Source: Acidobacteria bacterium Ga0077534 (GTDB taxonomy: Bacteria; Acidobacteriota; Blastocatellia; Pyrinomonadales; Pyrinomonadaceae). Taken from it: a stretch of DNA of 58,201 nt. Made by a program: the position numbers and the translations under genes. The notes under the pieces are model-generated. The model was not told the origin of the DNA. It was given only the letters and a program-made list of their open reading frames with translations, and searched no databases. Below are positions 43,179 to 51,854 of this stretch, piece by piece. Every line of letters begins with the position of its first letter. Position 1 is the stretch's first letter. The stretch covers positions 1 to 58,201 of the forward strand of contig LNEI01000007.1 in NCBI GenBank assembly GCA_001464455.1, given 5' to 3'.

Positions 43179-44288
43179 ATGCGGTTGAAAGAGTTTGTTT
43201 TACTGCTGGCCATTAGTTTTTTGATCTCGGCCGGTGCGGTTGGTCAGGACAAAAAGCCCGACGACGAGGTGATCAGGGTCGATACGCAATTGGTCGATGT
43301 GCCTTTTGCCGTCACAAACTCTGCCGGAGCTCCATTAAAAGGGCTAAAGGCGTCGAATTTCATTGTCTACGAGGACGGTAAAAAGCAGGAGATCGTTGAT
43401 TTTGCGACGACCACAGCTCCTTTCGAGGTAGCTCTTGTTTTAGACACCTCCGGATCGGCCCGTAATGATCTGCTGCTCATTCAGAGGGCCGCACGTGATT
43501 TTATCTCATCACTTCGGCCGGGCGACAGGGTTGCTGTGATCGCCTTCCGCACCGAGAGAACTAATAATCAAGCGTTCGCGACCAGCGAGATCCTTACTAA
43601 CTTAACTGATGACCGTACGAGACTTAGCCAGGCGATCGATAACGTTAAGACGAGCAACGGCACGCCTTATTACGACTCAATGCTGCAGGTTGCCGAGAAG
43701 GTCTTTGCCCAGCGGCCGGCCGGCGAGTTCCGAGGTCGACGTGCGATGGTGGCCCTGACGGATGGCGTGGATTCGAGTAGCGTGGCGGACTTTAAGCTGG
43801 TGAAGGAGAGCCTGAATCAGGTCGGCCTGGTCTCATTCTTTATTCAGGTAGATACGCAGGAGTTTTTTGAAGAAAGCCTTCTCGGCGATTGTCAGAGCGC
43901 CATTCGCTTTTCTTCGGCTCAGATCCGCCGGTATTATCAGACCATCAACTCAAAGGGCAAGAAGATGGAAAAGGCTGTAAATTTTTGCCAACTCGGAGAC
44001 TTTGAGCGATTGGCGATCAGCAAACGGCTTTACGATATTGCGGATGAAGAGATGAATGATCTCGCAAAAGGCTCGGGCGGGAAGGTTTTTCAGGTCGGTG
44101 ACCTGAGCGAAGCCCGCAGTGCTTTTAGGAGCGTTGCCGATGAGATCGGCACCAAGTATTCACTCGGATACTACCCGTCGAACGAGAAAAAGGACGGCAC
44201 CTATCGAACGATAAAGGTCGAGACGAAGGGCCTGCCAGCCGGAAGTGTCGTTCGTGCAAGAGAGGGGTATACGGCACCGCGTAATTAA
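43179..44288 (+). CDS. Exported VWFA-related-domain protein (acidobacterial type)
   Basis: The ATG at 43179 is preferred over the TTG one codon earlier. A signal peptide (ends AVGQ) is followed by 'VIRVDTQLVDVPFAVTNSAG' and 'LKASNFIVYEDGKKQEI', the entry region of TIGR03436-type proteins common in Acidobacteria, then a VWA domain with a MIDAS 'VALVLDTSGSARND' (DxSxS), 'GDRVAVIAF' and 'MVALTDGVDSSS'. The C-terminus 'YSLGYYPSNEKKDGTYRTIKV' is also typical. Cellular role unknown, possibly metal-dependent protein binding in the envelope. Confidence 0.92.
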   Translation: MRLKEFVLLLAISFLISAGAVGQDKKPDDEVIRVDTQLVDVPFAVTNSAGAPLKGLKASNFIVYEDGKKQEIVDFATTTAPFEVALVLDTSGSARNDLLLIQRAARDFISSLRPGDRVAVIAFRTERTNNQAFATSEILTNLTDDRTRLSQAIDNVKTSNGTPYYDSMLQVAEKVFAQRPAGEFRGRRAMVALTDGVDSSSVADFKLVKESLNQVGLVSFFIQVDTQEFFEESLLGDCQSAIRFSSAQIRRYYQTINSKGKKMEKAVNFCQLGDFERLAISKRLYDIADEEMNDLAKGSGGKVFQVGDLSEARSAFRSVADEIGTKYSLGYYPSNEKKDGTYRTIKVETKGLPAGSVVRAREGYTAPRN

Positions 44289-44298
44289 CGGACCAATA

Positions 44299-45474
44299 AT
44301 GAAAAAATTTAGACGAATTTGCTTGATGGTTTTGGACTCGGCGGGGATCGGCGAGATGCCTGATGCCGCCGAATGGGGCGATGCCGGATCTAATACACTC
44401 GGCCATATTTTGGAATCGAGGGCCGTCAATATACCATATCTCCGGGCAATGGGGCTCGGTAACATCACTCCTCTTAAAGGCCTTGCTCCGGTCGAGCATC
44501 CGACCGCGTCGTTTGGTAAATGCACATTAAAGTCGGACGGTAAGGACACGACAACAGGCCATTGGGAGATGGCCGGGATAATTCTGCGACAGGGATTTCC
44601 GAAGTTTCCCGAAGGGTTTCCGCCAAGGATAATCGACGAGTTCGTTGCGAAAGCGAAGGTTCCCGGCGTACTCGGGAATGTGCCGGCGAGCGGGACCGAG
44701 ATAATCAAGGAACTCGGCGAAGAACACATAAGAAGCGGTAAACCGATCGTTTACACATCGGCAGACAGCGTTTTTCAGATCGCTGCCCATGAAGAGATCG
44801 TGCCGATAGACCGGCTATACGAAATGTGCGAGATCGCGAGAAAGATACTTCATGGCGATGACGAGGTCGCCCGGGTCATTGCCCGTCCGTTTCTCGGAAG
44901 CAACGCCGAAGACTTTAAGCGAACGGAAAACCGCCATGATTACGCCGTTCCTCCGCCAAACGGCAATCTTCTTCCTGAGTTAAAAAGTGCGGGCTTTGAT
45001 GTGGTCTGTATCGGCAAGATCGCCTCGATCTATGACGGGCTAGGCGTTACGCAGGATCTGGTCGCAAAGAACAACGACCAGACCATGGATCAGACGATCA
45101 ATGCGTTGCGGTCTGAGTCGAGTGGGCTCATCTTTAGCAACCTCGTGGATTTCGACATGCTGTACGGCCATCGACGCGATACGGAAGGATATGCGAAAGC
45201 TCTCGAGCATTTCGATACTCGATTGCCAGAGATAATCGACGCTTTGAATGACGACGATCTGCTCATAATGACTGCCGACCACGGGAACGATCCGACTTAT
45301 CCAGGCTCAGACCATACTCGCGAGTACGTTCCGTTGATCGTGTTTGGCAAAACGGCAAAAAGCGGCGTTGACCTCGGCACGCGGCAGTCACTTTCCGACA
45401 TCGGGCAGACGACCGCCGAGAATTTCGGCCTGCGAATTGATGATGGTGTGAGTTTCCTGAACCAGATCGCCTGA
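44299..45474 (+). CDS. deoB: Phosphopentomutase DeoB
   Basis: DeoB interconverts ribose/deoxyribose 1- and 5-phosphates in nucleoside salvage. The start at 44299 (MKKFRRICLMVLDSAGIGEMPD) puts the metal-binding aspartate near the N-terminus and gives 391 residues, the usual size. The alkaline-phosphatase-superfamily sites are present: 'KDTTTGHWEMAG' (nucleophile Thr region), 'LVDFDMLYGHRRD' and 'TADHGNDPTYPGSDHTREYVPL'. Ends seven bases from the convergent esterase gene. Confidence 0.95.
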   Translation: MKKFRRICLMVLDSAGIGEMPDAAEWGDAGSNTLGHILESRAVNIPYLRAMGLGNITPLKGLAPVEHPTASFGKCTLKSDGKDTTTGHWEMAGIILRQGFPKFPEGFPPRIIDEFVAKAKVPGVLGNVPASGTEIIKELGEEHIRSGKPIVYTSADSVFQIAAHEEIVPIDRLYEMCEIARKILHGDDEVARVIARPFLGSNAEDFKRTENRHDYAVPPPNGNLLPELKSAGFDVVCIGKIASIYDGLGVTQDLVAKNNDQTMDQTINALRSESSGLIFSNLVDFDMLYGHRRDTEGYAKALEHFDTRLPEIIDALNDDDLLIMTADHGNDPTYPGSDHTREYVPLIVFGKTAKSGVDLGTRQSLSDIGQTTAENFGLRIDDGVSFLNQIA

Positions 45475-45481
45475 CCAGACC

Positions 45482-46618
45482 CTACTTCGAGACCCGGTCC
45501 AGATTTGCCTTGAATATAGCGGCTCGCTGCGCGTCATTTCGAGAAACAGCGATATCGTAAGCTTTCTGATAGCTCTCGCGAGCGGCCTTTTTATCGCCTG
45601 TCTTTTCGTACGCTTCGCCAAGGCTGTCGTAGGTATTTGCCGAGCGCGGATAGTTTGCGGCGTTCTTCTTAAAGGCTTCTATCGCCTCCGGTCCCCGCCC
45701 TGCGGTTAGAAGTTCGTATCCTGCCCGGTTCATAAGATCTTCAGGAACTACAATCGAGTATCCGTATCGCTCGGATAACTTCTTATAATGAGCTTCCATT
45801 TCCGCAACAGTTCCCGCAGGAGGCGGCTGCCAGCCGGCAAAAACTTTCCGCAGTCCAGCGTAGTAGGCTGGTAGGACGACGGAGCCGTGATTGTCGTTCG
45901 GGAATTGTTGAAATTCGTAGCTGAGTTTCTTTGGACTCGTCTTCTTTAGCAGTTCACGAAAGGAATCAAAGGCTTTTTGATAATCGGGTTCAGCGCCGAG
46001 GGCCGCAAAATACGTTCGATCCCAATCTCGCTTTTCGGCAAAAACAGACTGCCCTTTCTTTATCAGCAAGTCATTGTCCCAGTGCAAAACGGGACTCGCG
46101 GCAATGTAGGCATTGAACATGTTAGGCCGCTCGAGCATCGTGTAAGTGACGATCAGGCCCCCGAGGCTGTGTCCTGCGAATATCCGGTATGGTTGCGTTC
46201 GGTAATTTTGCTCAACCAGCGGCATAACTTCCTTTTCAAGGAAATCGAGGAACTTATCGCCCCCGCCAGTACCAGCACGCTGCGTCTTGCTTGGCGTCAT
46301 ATCACGGGTCCGATTGGTGTTTTGAATACCGACGATGATCATCTCCGGCATTTGTCCGCTCCACGCCTGCTGTTCGACAATGCCAGCGGTCATTGCATTC
46401 TGGGGCGGATGAGCGTCTAGCATGTAGAGTACCGGAAATCTTCCCTCGCCTCTTCTATGTTCCATCGGAACGCGAACAAGTATCGTTCGCTCCTCACCGA
46501 GGATCTGAGAATTTATTTTATGAGTATCATGAACGACGCTCGCGGTTTGCGGCGACTGGCCGTGCAGTAGGTGGGAGAAACAAATAGAAATGACGGATAA
46601 AAAGAGAAATTTCTTCAT
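45482..46618 (-). CDS. Exported esterase-D-like alpha/beta hydrolase with C-terminal TPRs
   Basis: A signal peptide (ends LLHGQ) is followed by an esterase (COG2819/enterochelin esterase-like) domain: 'RTILVRVPMEH', 'FPVLYMLDAHP', 'IIVGIQNTNRTRDMTPS', nucleophile elbow 'FAGHSLGGLIV' near residue 153, and 'DNHGSVVLPAYYAGL' for the catalytic histidine. The last 70 residues contain two TPR units ('AIEAFKKNAANYPRSANTYDSLGEAYEKTGD'-type). Likely periplasmic ester hydrolysis; substrate unknown. Confidence 0.86.
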   Translation of the reverse strand: MKKFLFLSVISICFSHLLHGQSPQTASVVHDTHKINSQILGEERTILVRVPMEHRRGEGRFPVLYMLDAHPPQNAMTAGIVEQQAWSGQMPEMIIVGIQNTNRTRDMTPSKTQRAGTGGGDKFLDFLEKEVMPLVEQNYRTQPYRIFAGHSLGGLIVTYTMLERPNMFNAYIAASPVLHWDNDLLIKKGQSVFAEKRDWDRTYFAALGAEPDYQKAFDSFRELLKKTSPKKLSYEFQQFPNDNHGSVVLPAYYAGLRKVFAGWQPPPAGTVAEMEAHYKKLSERYGYSIVVPEDLMNRAGYELLTAGRGPEAIEAFKKNAANYPRSANTYDSLGEAYEKTGDKKAARESYQKAYDIAVSRNDAQRAAIFKANLDRVSK

Positions 46619-46691
46619 ATTTATGTTCTGGTGAGGCGATCTAGAACGTATAGATTCCTGACTCGAGATTTCCGTTGCAACGGGGCAACCC

Positions 46692-46730
46692 GCAAAAAAA
46701 GAAAAAGCAGGCTGTGTGTTGAAGCCTGCT
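46692..46730 (-). terminator. Rho-independent terminator
   Basis: Stem AGCAGGCT (46706-46713) with AGCCTGCT (46723-46730) is followed on the minus strand by TTTTTCTTTTTTT. It serves the minus-strand gene ending at 46763. Confidence 0.85.
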
Positions 46731-46762
46731 CTCTGAAAAATATTCTATTTTGCGGAAAACTC

Positions 46763-47113
46763 TTATTCTGTGAATTCGAGTTCGAGATCTTCTTCACAAA
46801 AATCAAACTTCACTGGCTTCGATTCTGATTTGTCGGCGTAGACGGCCTTAACCCATTGTTTACAGGGCTCTGAATCTGTGGATTTGCTCCAGACCAGTTC
46901 CGCCGATTTACCGGCGGCGATGCCCGCACCAATGTCAAAGAATCCCCATTTCTTACCGTCTACCGAGACCATCAGCTTTTTGATTGATGAATCCGTCCGA
47001 TTGAACACTTTGAATGAGAACTCACTGTCTTGAGCACTAGCAGCAGTGAATTCAGCGAAAACGATCATCAGGGCAAACATAGATGTCCTGACTATATTGC
47101 TTGTTAGCTTCAT
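46763..47113 (-). CDS. Small exported protein of unknown function
   Basis: The 116-residue protein has a signal peptide (MKLTSNIVRTSMFALMIVFAEFTAASAQ). It has one compact beta-rich domain: 'FSFKVFNRTDSSIKKLMVSVDGKKWGFFD', 'SAELVWSKSTDSEPCKQWVKAVYADKSE' (positions 33-61 and 71-98; motifs summarised), with two cysteines that could form a disulfide and an acidic tail (EEDLELEFTE). No family recognised. Monocistronic with its own terminator. Confidence 0.72.
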   Translation of the reverse strand: MKLTSNIVRTSMFALMIVFAEFTAASAQDSEFSFKVFNRTDSSIKKLMVSVDGKKWGFFDIGAGIAAGKSAELVWSKSTDSEPCKQWVKAVYADKSESKPVKFDFCEEDLELEFTE

Positions 47114-47275
47114 AATTTCCTCGAGCGTCGTAAGTCTTTTAGGATGAGAACGGAGAGAGTCTAGCGGGTAGACGTGTGGATTGCAATAGGAAATTGTATT
47201 ATCTTGAGTAAGTCAAAAAAAAACTATCCGATTGTTGCCTTGGCCCGATTCGGTCGGGTGTTTTCGTGAAATACT

Positions 47276-49027
47276 ATGTTTGATCTGATCCGCCGGTGCT
47301 CATGTTTCTTGCTGATTGTCTTAATTGCTTTACCCGTTACATTTGCCCAAACACCAGATGTCCTGGTTACTCACAATGAACCGCCCTCACGAATACGCGG
47401 AATAATCGAAAAGTTCAGTGAAGACCGTGGGATACTGACCAGGTTTTACTCGGCTCCGACTTCGCCGAACCGGGCTGCACGATTCAAGCAGCTATATCGG
47501 GACCAGATCCAGTCTCTAGAACGCTTGAACTATGATTCGCTAAACCATGACGAGCAAGTAGATTACGTGCTTTTCGTGAATCACCTGAACCATGAGATCA
47601 GGGAACTCGAACGTGGTGAGGTCCAGATGGCAGAAATGGCGTCGCTGATGCCGTTCGCGCGCGCTATCAGTGACCTCGAAGATACGCGTCGTAAGCTGGA
47701 ATTTGCCGATCCGGCGAAGTCCGCGGCATTGCTGAATGAACTCGCTAAACAGGTTTTAGCGACCCAGCGGTCACTTGAAGTTCCAAACGCCGCGAAGCCG
47801 AAACGCACAGTTGCGAACCGTGCCGCCCGTACCGTCGACGGCCTTCGCCGAACGCTGCGATCATGGTACACCTTCTACAACGCCCACGACCCAACGTTTA
47901 CATGGTGGTGCGAATCGCCATACAAATCGGTCGATGACGCACTCGGCAAATACGCTACGTTTATCACCGAGAAACTTGTTGGGATCCGGGCCGACGACCG
48001 GACCACGATCATTGGCGACCCAATAGGCCGCGATGCTCTGATCGAAGAACTGAAATTTGAAATGATCCCGTACACGCCGGAAGAATTGGTCGAGATCGCG
48101 AATAAGGAGTTCGAGTGGTGCGTGGCCGAGTTCAAGAAGGCGTCGAGAGAGATGGGCTTTGGCGACGATTACATGAAAGCCATTGAGGCGGTAAAACAGA
48201 AATATGTTGAACCGGGCAAGCAGCCCGAGCTGATCAAAAAGCAGGCGTACGAAGCGATCGAGTACATGGAAAAGAACGACCTTCTCACCGTTCCGAAGCT
48301 CGCTCGTGACGGTTGGCGAATGGAGATGATGACCCCGGAACGCCAGCTCGTCGCTCCGTTTTTTCTCGGCGGCGAGACGATACTTGTTTCGTACCCGACC
48401 GATGGCATGACCCACGAGCAGAAAATGATGTCGATGCGAGGCAACAACCCGCATTTTGCCCGAGCCGTCACGCACCACGAACTCATTCCCGGGCATCATC
48501 TGCAGGGATTTATGACCCGTCGATATCGTCCCTATAGAGAGATGTTTCGCACGCCGTTCTGGGGCGAAGGCTGGGCTTTGTATTGGGAGTTTATCCTCTG
48601 GGACCGCGGTTTTACCGCTACGCCGGAAGACAAGATCGGTGCCTTGTTTTGGCGTTCGCATCGAGCGGCCCGCATTCTATTTTCGCTCAATTTCCATCTC
48701 GAAAAATGGACGCCGCAAGAGTGTGTGGATCTGCTCGTCGACAAGGTCGGCCACGAACGCGACAATGCCCTCGCCGAGGTGCGGCGTTCGTTCTCAGGCG
48801 ATTACGGGCCGTTGTACCAGATGGCATACATGATGGGCGGATTGCAATTCTATCAGCTTCACAAGGATCTCGTCGGAACCCGGAAAATGACCGACCGGCA
48901 GTTTCACGACGCTATTTTGAAAGAGGGCTCGATCCCGGTTGAGATGGTAAGGGCCATTCTGACGAAACAAAAACTTAGCAAAGACCATCGACCGAGCTGG
49001 CGGTACTATCCGGGACTTAAGAACTAA
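47276..49027 (+). CDS. Exported DUF885 metallopeptidase-like protein
   Basis: The signal peptide (ends TFAQ) is followed by a 560-residue all-helical domain of the DUF885 family, whose fold and HExxH motif relate it to M32/M2-type carboxypeptidases. The motif is intact near residue 400 ('AVTHHELIPGHHLQGF'), followed by 'FWGEGWALYWEFIL' supplying the downstream glutamate. It lies 27 bases before an M28 peptidase gene, so the two probably form a peptide-degrading pair in the periplasm. Confidence 0.9.
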   Translation: MFDLIRRCSCFLLIVLIALPVTFAQTPDVLVTHNEPPSRIRGIIEKFSEDRGILTRFYSAPTSPNRAARFKQLYRDQIQSLERLNYDSLNHDEQVDYVLFVNHLNHEIRELERGEVQMAEMASLMPFARAISDLEDTRRKLEFADPAKSAALLNELAKQVLATQRSLEVPNAAKPKRTVANRAARTVDGLRRTLRSWYTFYNAHDPTFTWWCESPYKSVDDALGKYATFITEKLVGIRADDRTTIIGDPIGRDALIEELKFEMIPYTPEELVEIANKEFEWCVAEFKKASREMGFGDDYMKAIEAVKQKYVEPGKQPELIKKQAYEAIEYMEKNDLLTVPKLARDGWRMEMMTPERQLVAPFFLGGETILVSYPTDGMTHEQKMMSMRGNNPHFARAVTHHELIPGHHLQGFMTRRYRPYREMFRTPFWGEGWALYWEFILWDRGFTATPEDKIGALFWRSHRAARILFSLNFHLEKWTPQECVDLLVDKVGHERDNALAEVRRSFSGDYGPLYQMAYMMGGLQFYQLHKDLVGTRKMTDRQFHDAILKEGSIPVEMVRAILTKQKLSKDHRPSWRYYPGLKN

Positions 49028-49054
49028 TCCCACTATTCTGCGTAGAAAGACACA

Positions 49055-50446
49055 ATGAAAAATTTAATCAAACGATCGACACTGATCGCCGCAATTCTCG
49101 TTGGCTCAACTCTGATGGGCCTTGCCCAGTCAGCTGCCAAAGCTCCCGTTGACGAACGGAATGTCCGAGCGGCAATGCACTTCCTCGCGAGTGATGCGAT
49201 GCAAGGCCGTGGAAGTGGAACTATCTTTGAGCGGATAACCGCCGAATATGTTGGCTCGCAATTCATGCAGTTCGGGCTCGAACCTGCGGGAGAGCCGGGC
49301 TGGGATGGGAAACCGACGTTCGTTCAGACCGTTACGATCGAACGAAAGACCTTTGAGGCTGATCCGGCCCTAAAGATCGGGCAAACCGCATTCGTTCACG
49401 GTAAAGAGATCCTTGTTGTCCGGACGAATAATGCTGCTATACAAGGAAAGCTGCAGAAGCTGGCCGCGGGGGAGAAGCCCGAGTCAGGAGCGATAGTTCT
49501 CTTCAAGAACCCACCTGCTTCCGGAAATATGAATCAGGCTGCCCAGCCGTTTTTCGCGGCGGGAGCTTCGATGGTCATTATCGAGGAAACAGCACAATAT
49601 CGCAGCGGTTGGGCAAGTATTGGTTCACGAAAACCGGCCTTTAACGCATCAAGCGCAAAGCCATCAGCTTTGATCGTGGCAAGCAAGGAATCGGGTGCTG
49701 CGATCTCTGCATTGGCCGACGGGACCGCGATCGAATTTGGCGGAAACGTAAGCACGCAGGCAAACTACACCTGGAACGCGATCGGCAAACTAACCGGGAG
49801 CGACAAGACGGCGAGTGCCGAAGTGATCGTGTTGAGCTCGCACCTCGATCACATCGGCGTGAATGAGAACGCCCCAGGCCCTGACAAGATCAATAACGGC
49901 GCCGACGATGATGCTTCCGGCACGGTCGCGGTGATGGAGATCGCCCGTGCACTTGCGGCCGGTAAGCGTCCAAAGAGGACGATCTATTTTGTCTGTTTCG
50001 GCAGCGAAGAGCGTGGCGGGCTTGGATCTAAATATTTTGCCGAGAATATGCCGTTTCCGCAGGATAAGTTTGTCGCGAACCTGCAATTCGAGATGATCGG
50101 CCGCCCCGATCCAAAGGTCAAGCCAGAAGAACTGTGGCTCACCGGCTACGAACGATCAAATCTCGGCCCGGAATTAGCGAAACGTGGTGCAAAGCTGGTT
50201 CAGGACCCGCACCCGACGCAGAATTTCTTTCAGCGGTCAGACAACTACGGTTTCGCGATCCGCGGCATCATTGCCCATACAGTTTCAAGCTTTGGCCTCC
50301 ATACGGACTACCATCGGGTTACTGATGAGGTAAAGACGATCGATTTTCCGCACATGACCAAGTCGATCAACTCGATGGTGGAGCCGATAATTTGGCTTGC
50401 GAATTCCAATTTCGTCCCGGCCTGGAACGAGGGCAAAAAGCCATAG
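49055..50446 (+). CDS. Exported M28-family aminopeptidase
   Basis: The signal peptide (ends LMGLAQ) is followed by a PA-like inserted domain (about 120-240) and an M28 zinc peptidase domain. Zinc ligands: H in 'LSSHLDHIGVNE' (about 263), D in 'NNGADDDASGTV' (about 285), the catalytic E and ligand E in 'CFGSEERGGLGSKYF' (about 318), D/H near 'FGLHTDYHRVTDEV'. It hydrolyses N-terminal residues of peptides. Co-directional with and close to the DUF885 gene. Confidence 0.92.
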   Translation: MKNLIKRSTLIAAILVGSTLMGLAQSAAKAPVDERNVRAAMHFLASDAMQGRGSGTIFERITAEYVGSQFMQFGLEPAGEPGWDGKPTFVQTVTIERKTFEADPALKIGQTAFVHGKEILVVRTNNAAIQGKLQKLAAGEKPESGAIVLFKNPPASGNMNQAAQPFFAAGASMVIIEETAQYRSGWASIGSRKPAFNASSAKPSALIVASKESGAAISALADGTAIEFGGNVSTQANYTWNAIGKLTGSDKTASAEVIVLSSHLDHIGVNENAPGPDKINNGADDDASGTVAVMEIARALAAGKRPKRTIYFVCFGSEERGGLGSKYFAENMPFPQDKFVANLQFEMIGRPDPKVKPEELWLTGYERSNLGPELAKRGAKLVQDPHPTQNFFQRSDNYGFAIRGIIAHTVSSFGLHTDYHRVTDEVKTIDFPHMTKSINSMVEPIIWLANSNFVPAWNEGKKP

Positions 50447-50449
50447 CGG

Positions 50450-51253
50450 CTAAAATTGGTCGAGAATGAACTTTTCCCATTGAGGCCGGGTCATCGACTC
50501 GGCCTTTATTAACTTGAATTTGAACGTCTTCCACTCCGGATTATCTGGCAGATCGATCTCGATGTCTTCGATCCAGCCGCGTTTGCGGTTTGTCCAAATG
50601 AAGCCGCCGCGATCCTGAAGGCCCGCTCCATTTATCGAGTATTTCCTCGTGCTTGTTCCGTTTCGGCGTTCGTTCGCGACGAATTTCACAGTTACAGAGC
50701 CTTTGTACTCAGCCAGCGGTTTCGAATCCGAGAAGGTGGGGTCGGCGATACCAACGACAAAGCTTCCCGCCAGGTTTCGAAGGTGCGGAAATGAAAAATT
50801 TAAAGATCCCAGGTCGAAATTGTAAACGTGGACCGGGAAATGCGGTAGCGAGAAAGTCTCAGGTTTCGGTCGCATTACTGGGATCGATACCTCAGAAAGC
50901 CGCTTTGCCCGGTCAAAGGTGATGGTTGCGAACAGTGGCCGTTCTGTCTTTGAATTTATCCGGTACGAGAAAAGACCAGCGGCGGAAAACGACGTCCAGT
51001 CCATTTTAGCAACGACAAGCGCCGCAGGAAAAGCTTTTGGATGAAACTTGAATGCCTCCATCGTCGAGTCATCGGCAAAATACTGAGAGACGTATTCTGG
51101 CGAACTTCCGTCGATGTTCGACTTGACGTAGTGGAGGGTCATCCCCGAAAGTGATCGGTTCTTCGCGAAGCGGAACTTCGCTACATCATCGATACCGAAT
51201 ACAGCCGATGAGAATAAAAGGGTTGCAAGGATTGACGTGACAAAGGGTCTCAT
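50450..51253 (-). CDS. Exported protein of unknown function
   Basis: The ATG at 51253 (MRPFVTSILATLLFSSAVFG) starts a good signal peptide; the frame runs four codons further upstream. The 267-residue product is beta-rich with no cysteines in the mature part and repeated 'SxP....FPVHVYNFDLGSLNFSFPHLR'-type strands. It ends in a charged helix 'TRPQWEKFILDQF'. I do not recognise the family; a lipid- or polymer-binding beta-barrel is one possibility. It ends three bases from the convergent M28 gene. Confidence 0.72.
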   Translation of the reverse strand: MRPFVTSILATLLFSSAVFGIDDVAKFRFAKNRSLSGMTLHYVKSNIDGSSPEYVSQYFADDSTMEAFKFHPKAFPAALVVAKMDWTSFSAAGLFSYRINSKTERPLFATITFDRAKRLSEVSIPVMRPKPETFSLPHFPVHVYNFDLGSLNFSFPHLRNLAGSFVVGIADPTFSDSKPLAEYKGSVTVKFVANERRNGTSTRKYSINGAGLQDRGGFIWTNRKRGWIEDIEIDLPDNPEWKTFKFKLIKAESMTRPQWEKFILDQF

Positions 51254-51309
51254 AGAAATTGTCAACGAGCATTGTTAGAACAATGTTCCGGAATGGCTGA
51301 AAAAAGTGA

Positions 51310-51717
51310 CTAACGCCCCGCAAATTTATATCCGAGCAGAGAGGCCGGGATAAACGTGATCAGGCTCAAGGCGATAAACCACATCGGTTGTCCCGGTATG
51401 AAAGCGAAAAAGTTGACGAGGCCTCCGAGAAATAGCAGCGCTCCTACGAGAACAGCGAGTCCGGGCCCCGGGCTTTCGCGTCGGCTCATATTGCGAACAA
51501 GAAAGCCGCCCGCGAACGACCCGAGGAAATACCCGATGAGCACGATCACATAGGCAGTCATCGGTAATCCATCGAGAAAAGCTCGCATCTTCACTGGATC
51601 GTTCATGACCTCCGCCGAAGGCGGCATGGTAAAGAATGAGTTCAACATTTGAGTGATCAGAATCACCGCTATCGCGGCGATCATTGAGACCACAACAGCC
51701 AAAGTTTTTCGTCCCAT
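51310..51717 (-). CDS. Four-helix integral membrane protein of unknown function
   Basis: The 135-residue protein has four predicted membrane helices: 'TLAVVVSMIAAIAVILITQML', 'AYVIVLIGYFLGSFAGGFLV', 'GLAVLVGALLFLGGLVNFFAF' and 'MWFIALSLITFIPASLLGY' (residues about 5-25, 55-75, 86-106, 111-130). The layout resembles small uncharacterised inner-membrane proteins found widely in this phylum. A GGAGGAG ribosome-binding site is visible upstream (near 51727). Function unknown. Confidence 0.78.
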   Translation of the reverse strand: MGRKTLAVVVSMIAAIAVILITQMLNSFFTMPPSAEVMNDPVKMRAFLDGLPMTAYVIVLIGYFLGSFAGGFLVRNMSRRESPGPGLAVLVGALLFLGGLVNFFAFIPGQPMWFIALSLITFIPASLLGYKFAGR

Positions 51718-51815
51718 AGCAGATACTCCTCCCCGGATGAGAACTATTTTTAGTGAATTCCCACTTTGTATACCCGTTTCCGTTTGATGTCAAGCTTTCT
51801 CATGTTCACGTGGCT

Positions 51816-51845
51816 TTGGTTTTGAATGGATAAAACAGCTAGAAT
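51816..51845 (+). promoter_or_regulatory. Candidate promoter of the kinase gene, possibly leaderless
   Basis: TTGGTT (51816-51821), an 18-base spacer and TAGAAT (51840-51845) end nine bases before the GTG start. Transcription would begin within a few bases of the start codon, and no Shine-Dalgarno sequence is visible. Confidence 0.4.
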
Positions 51846-51854
51846 CAGAAAATT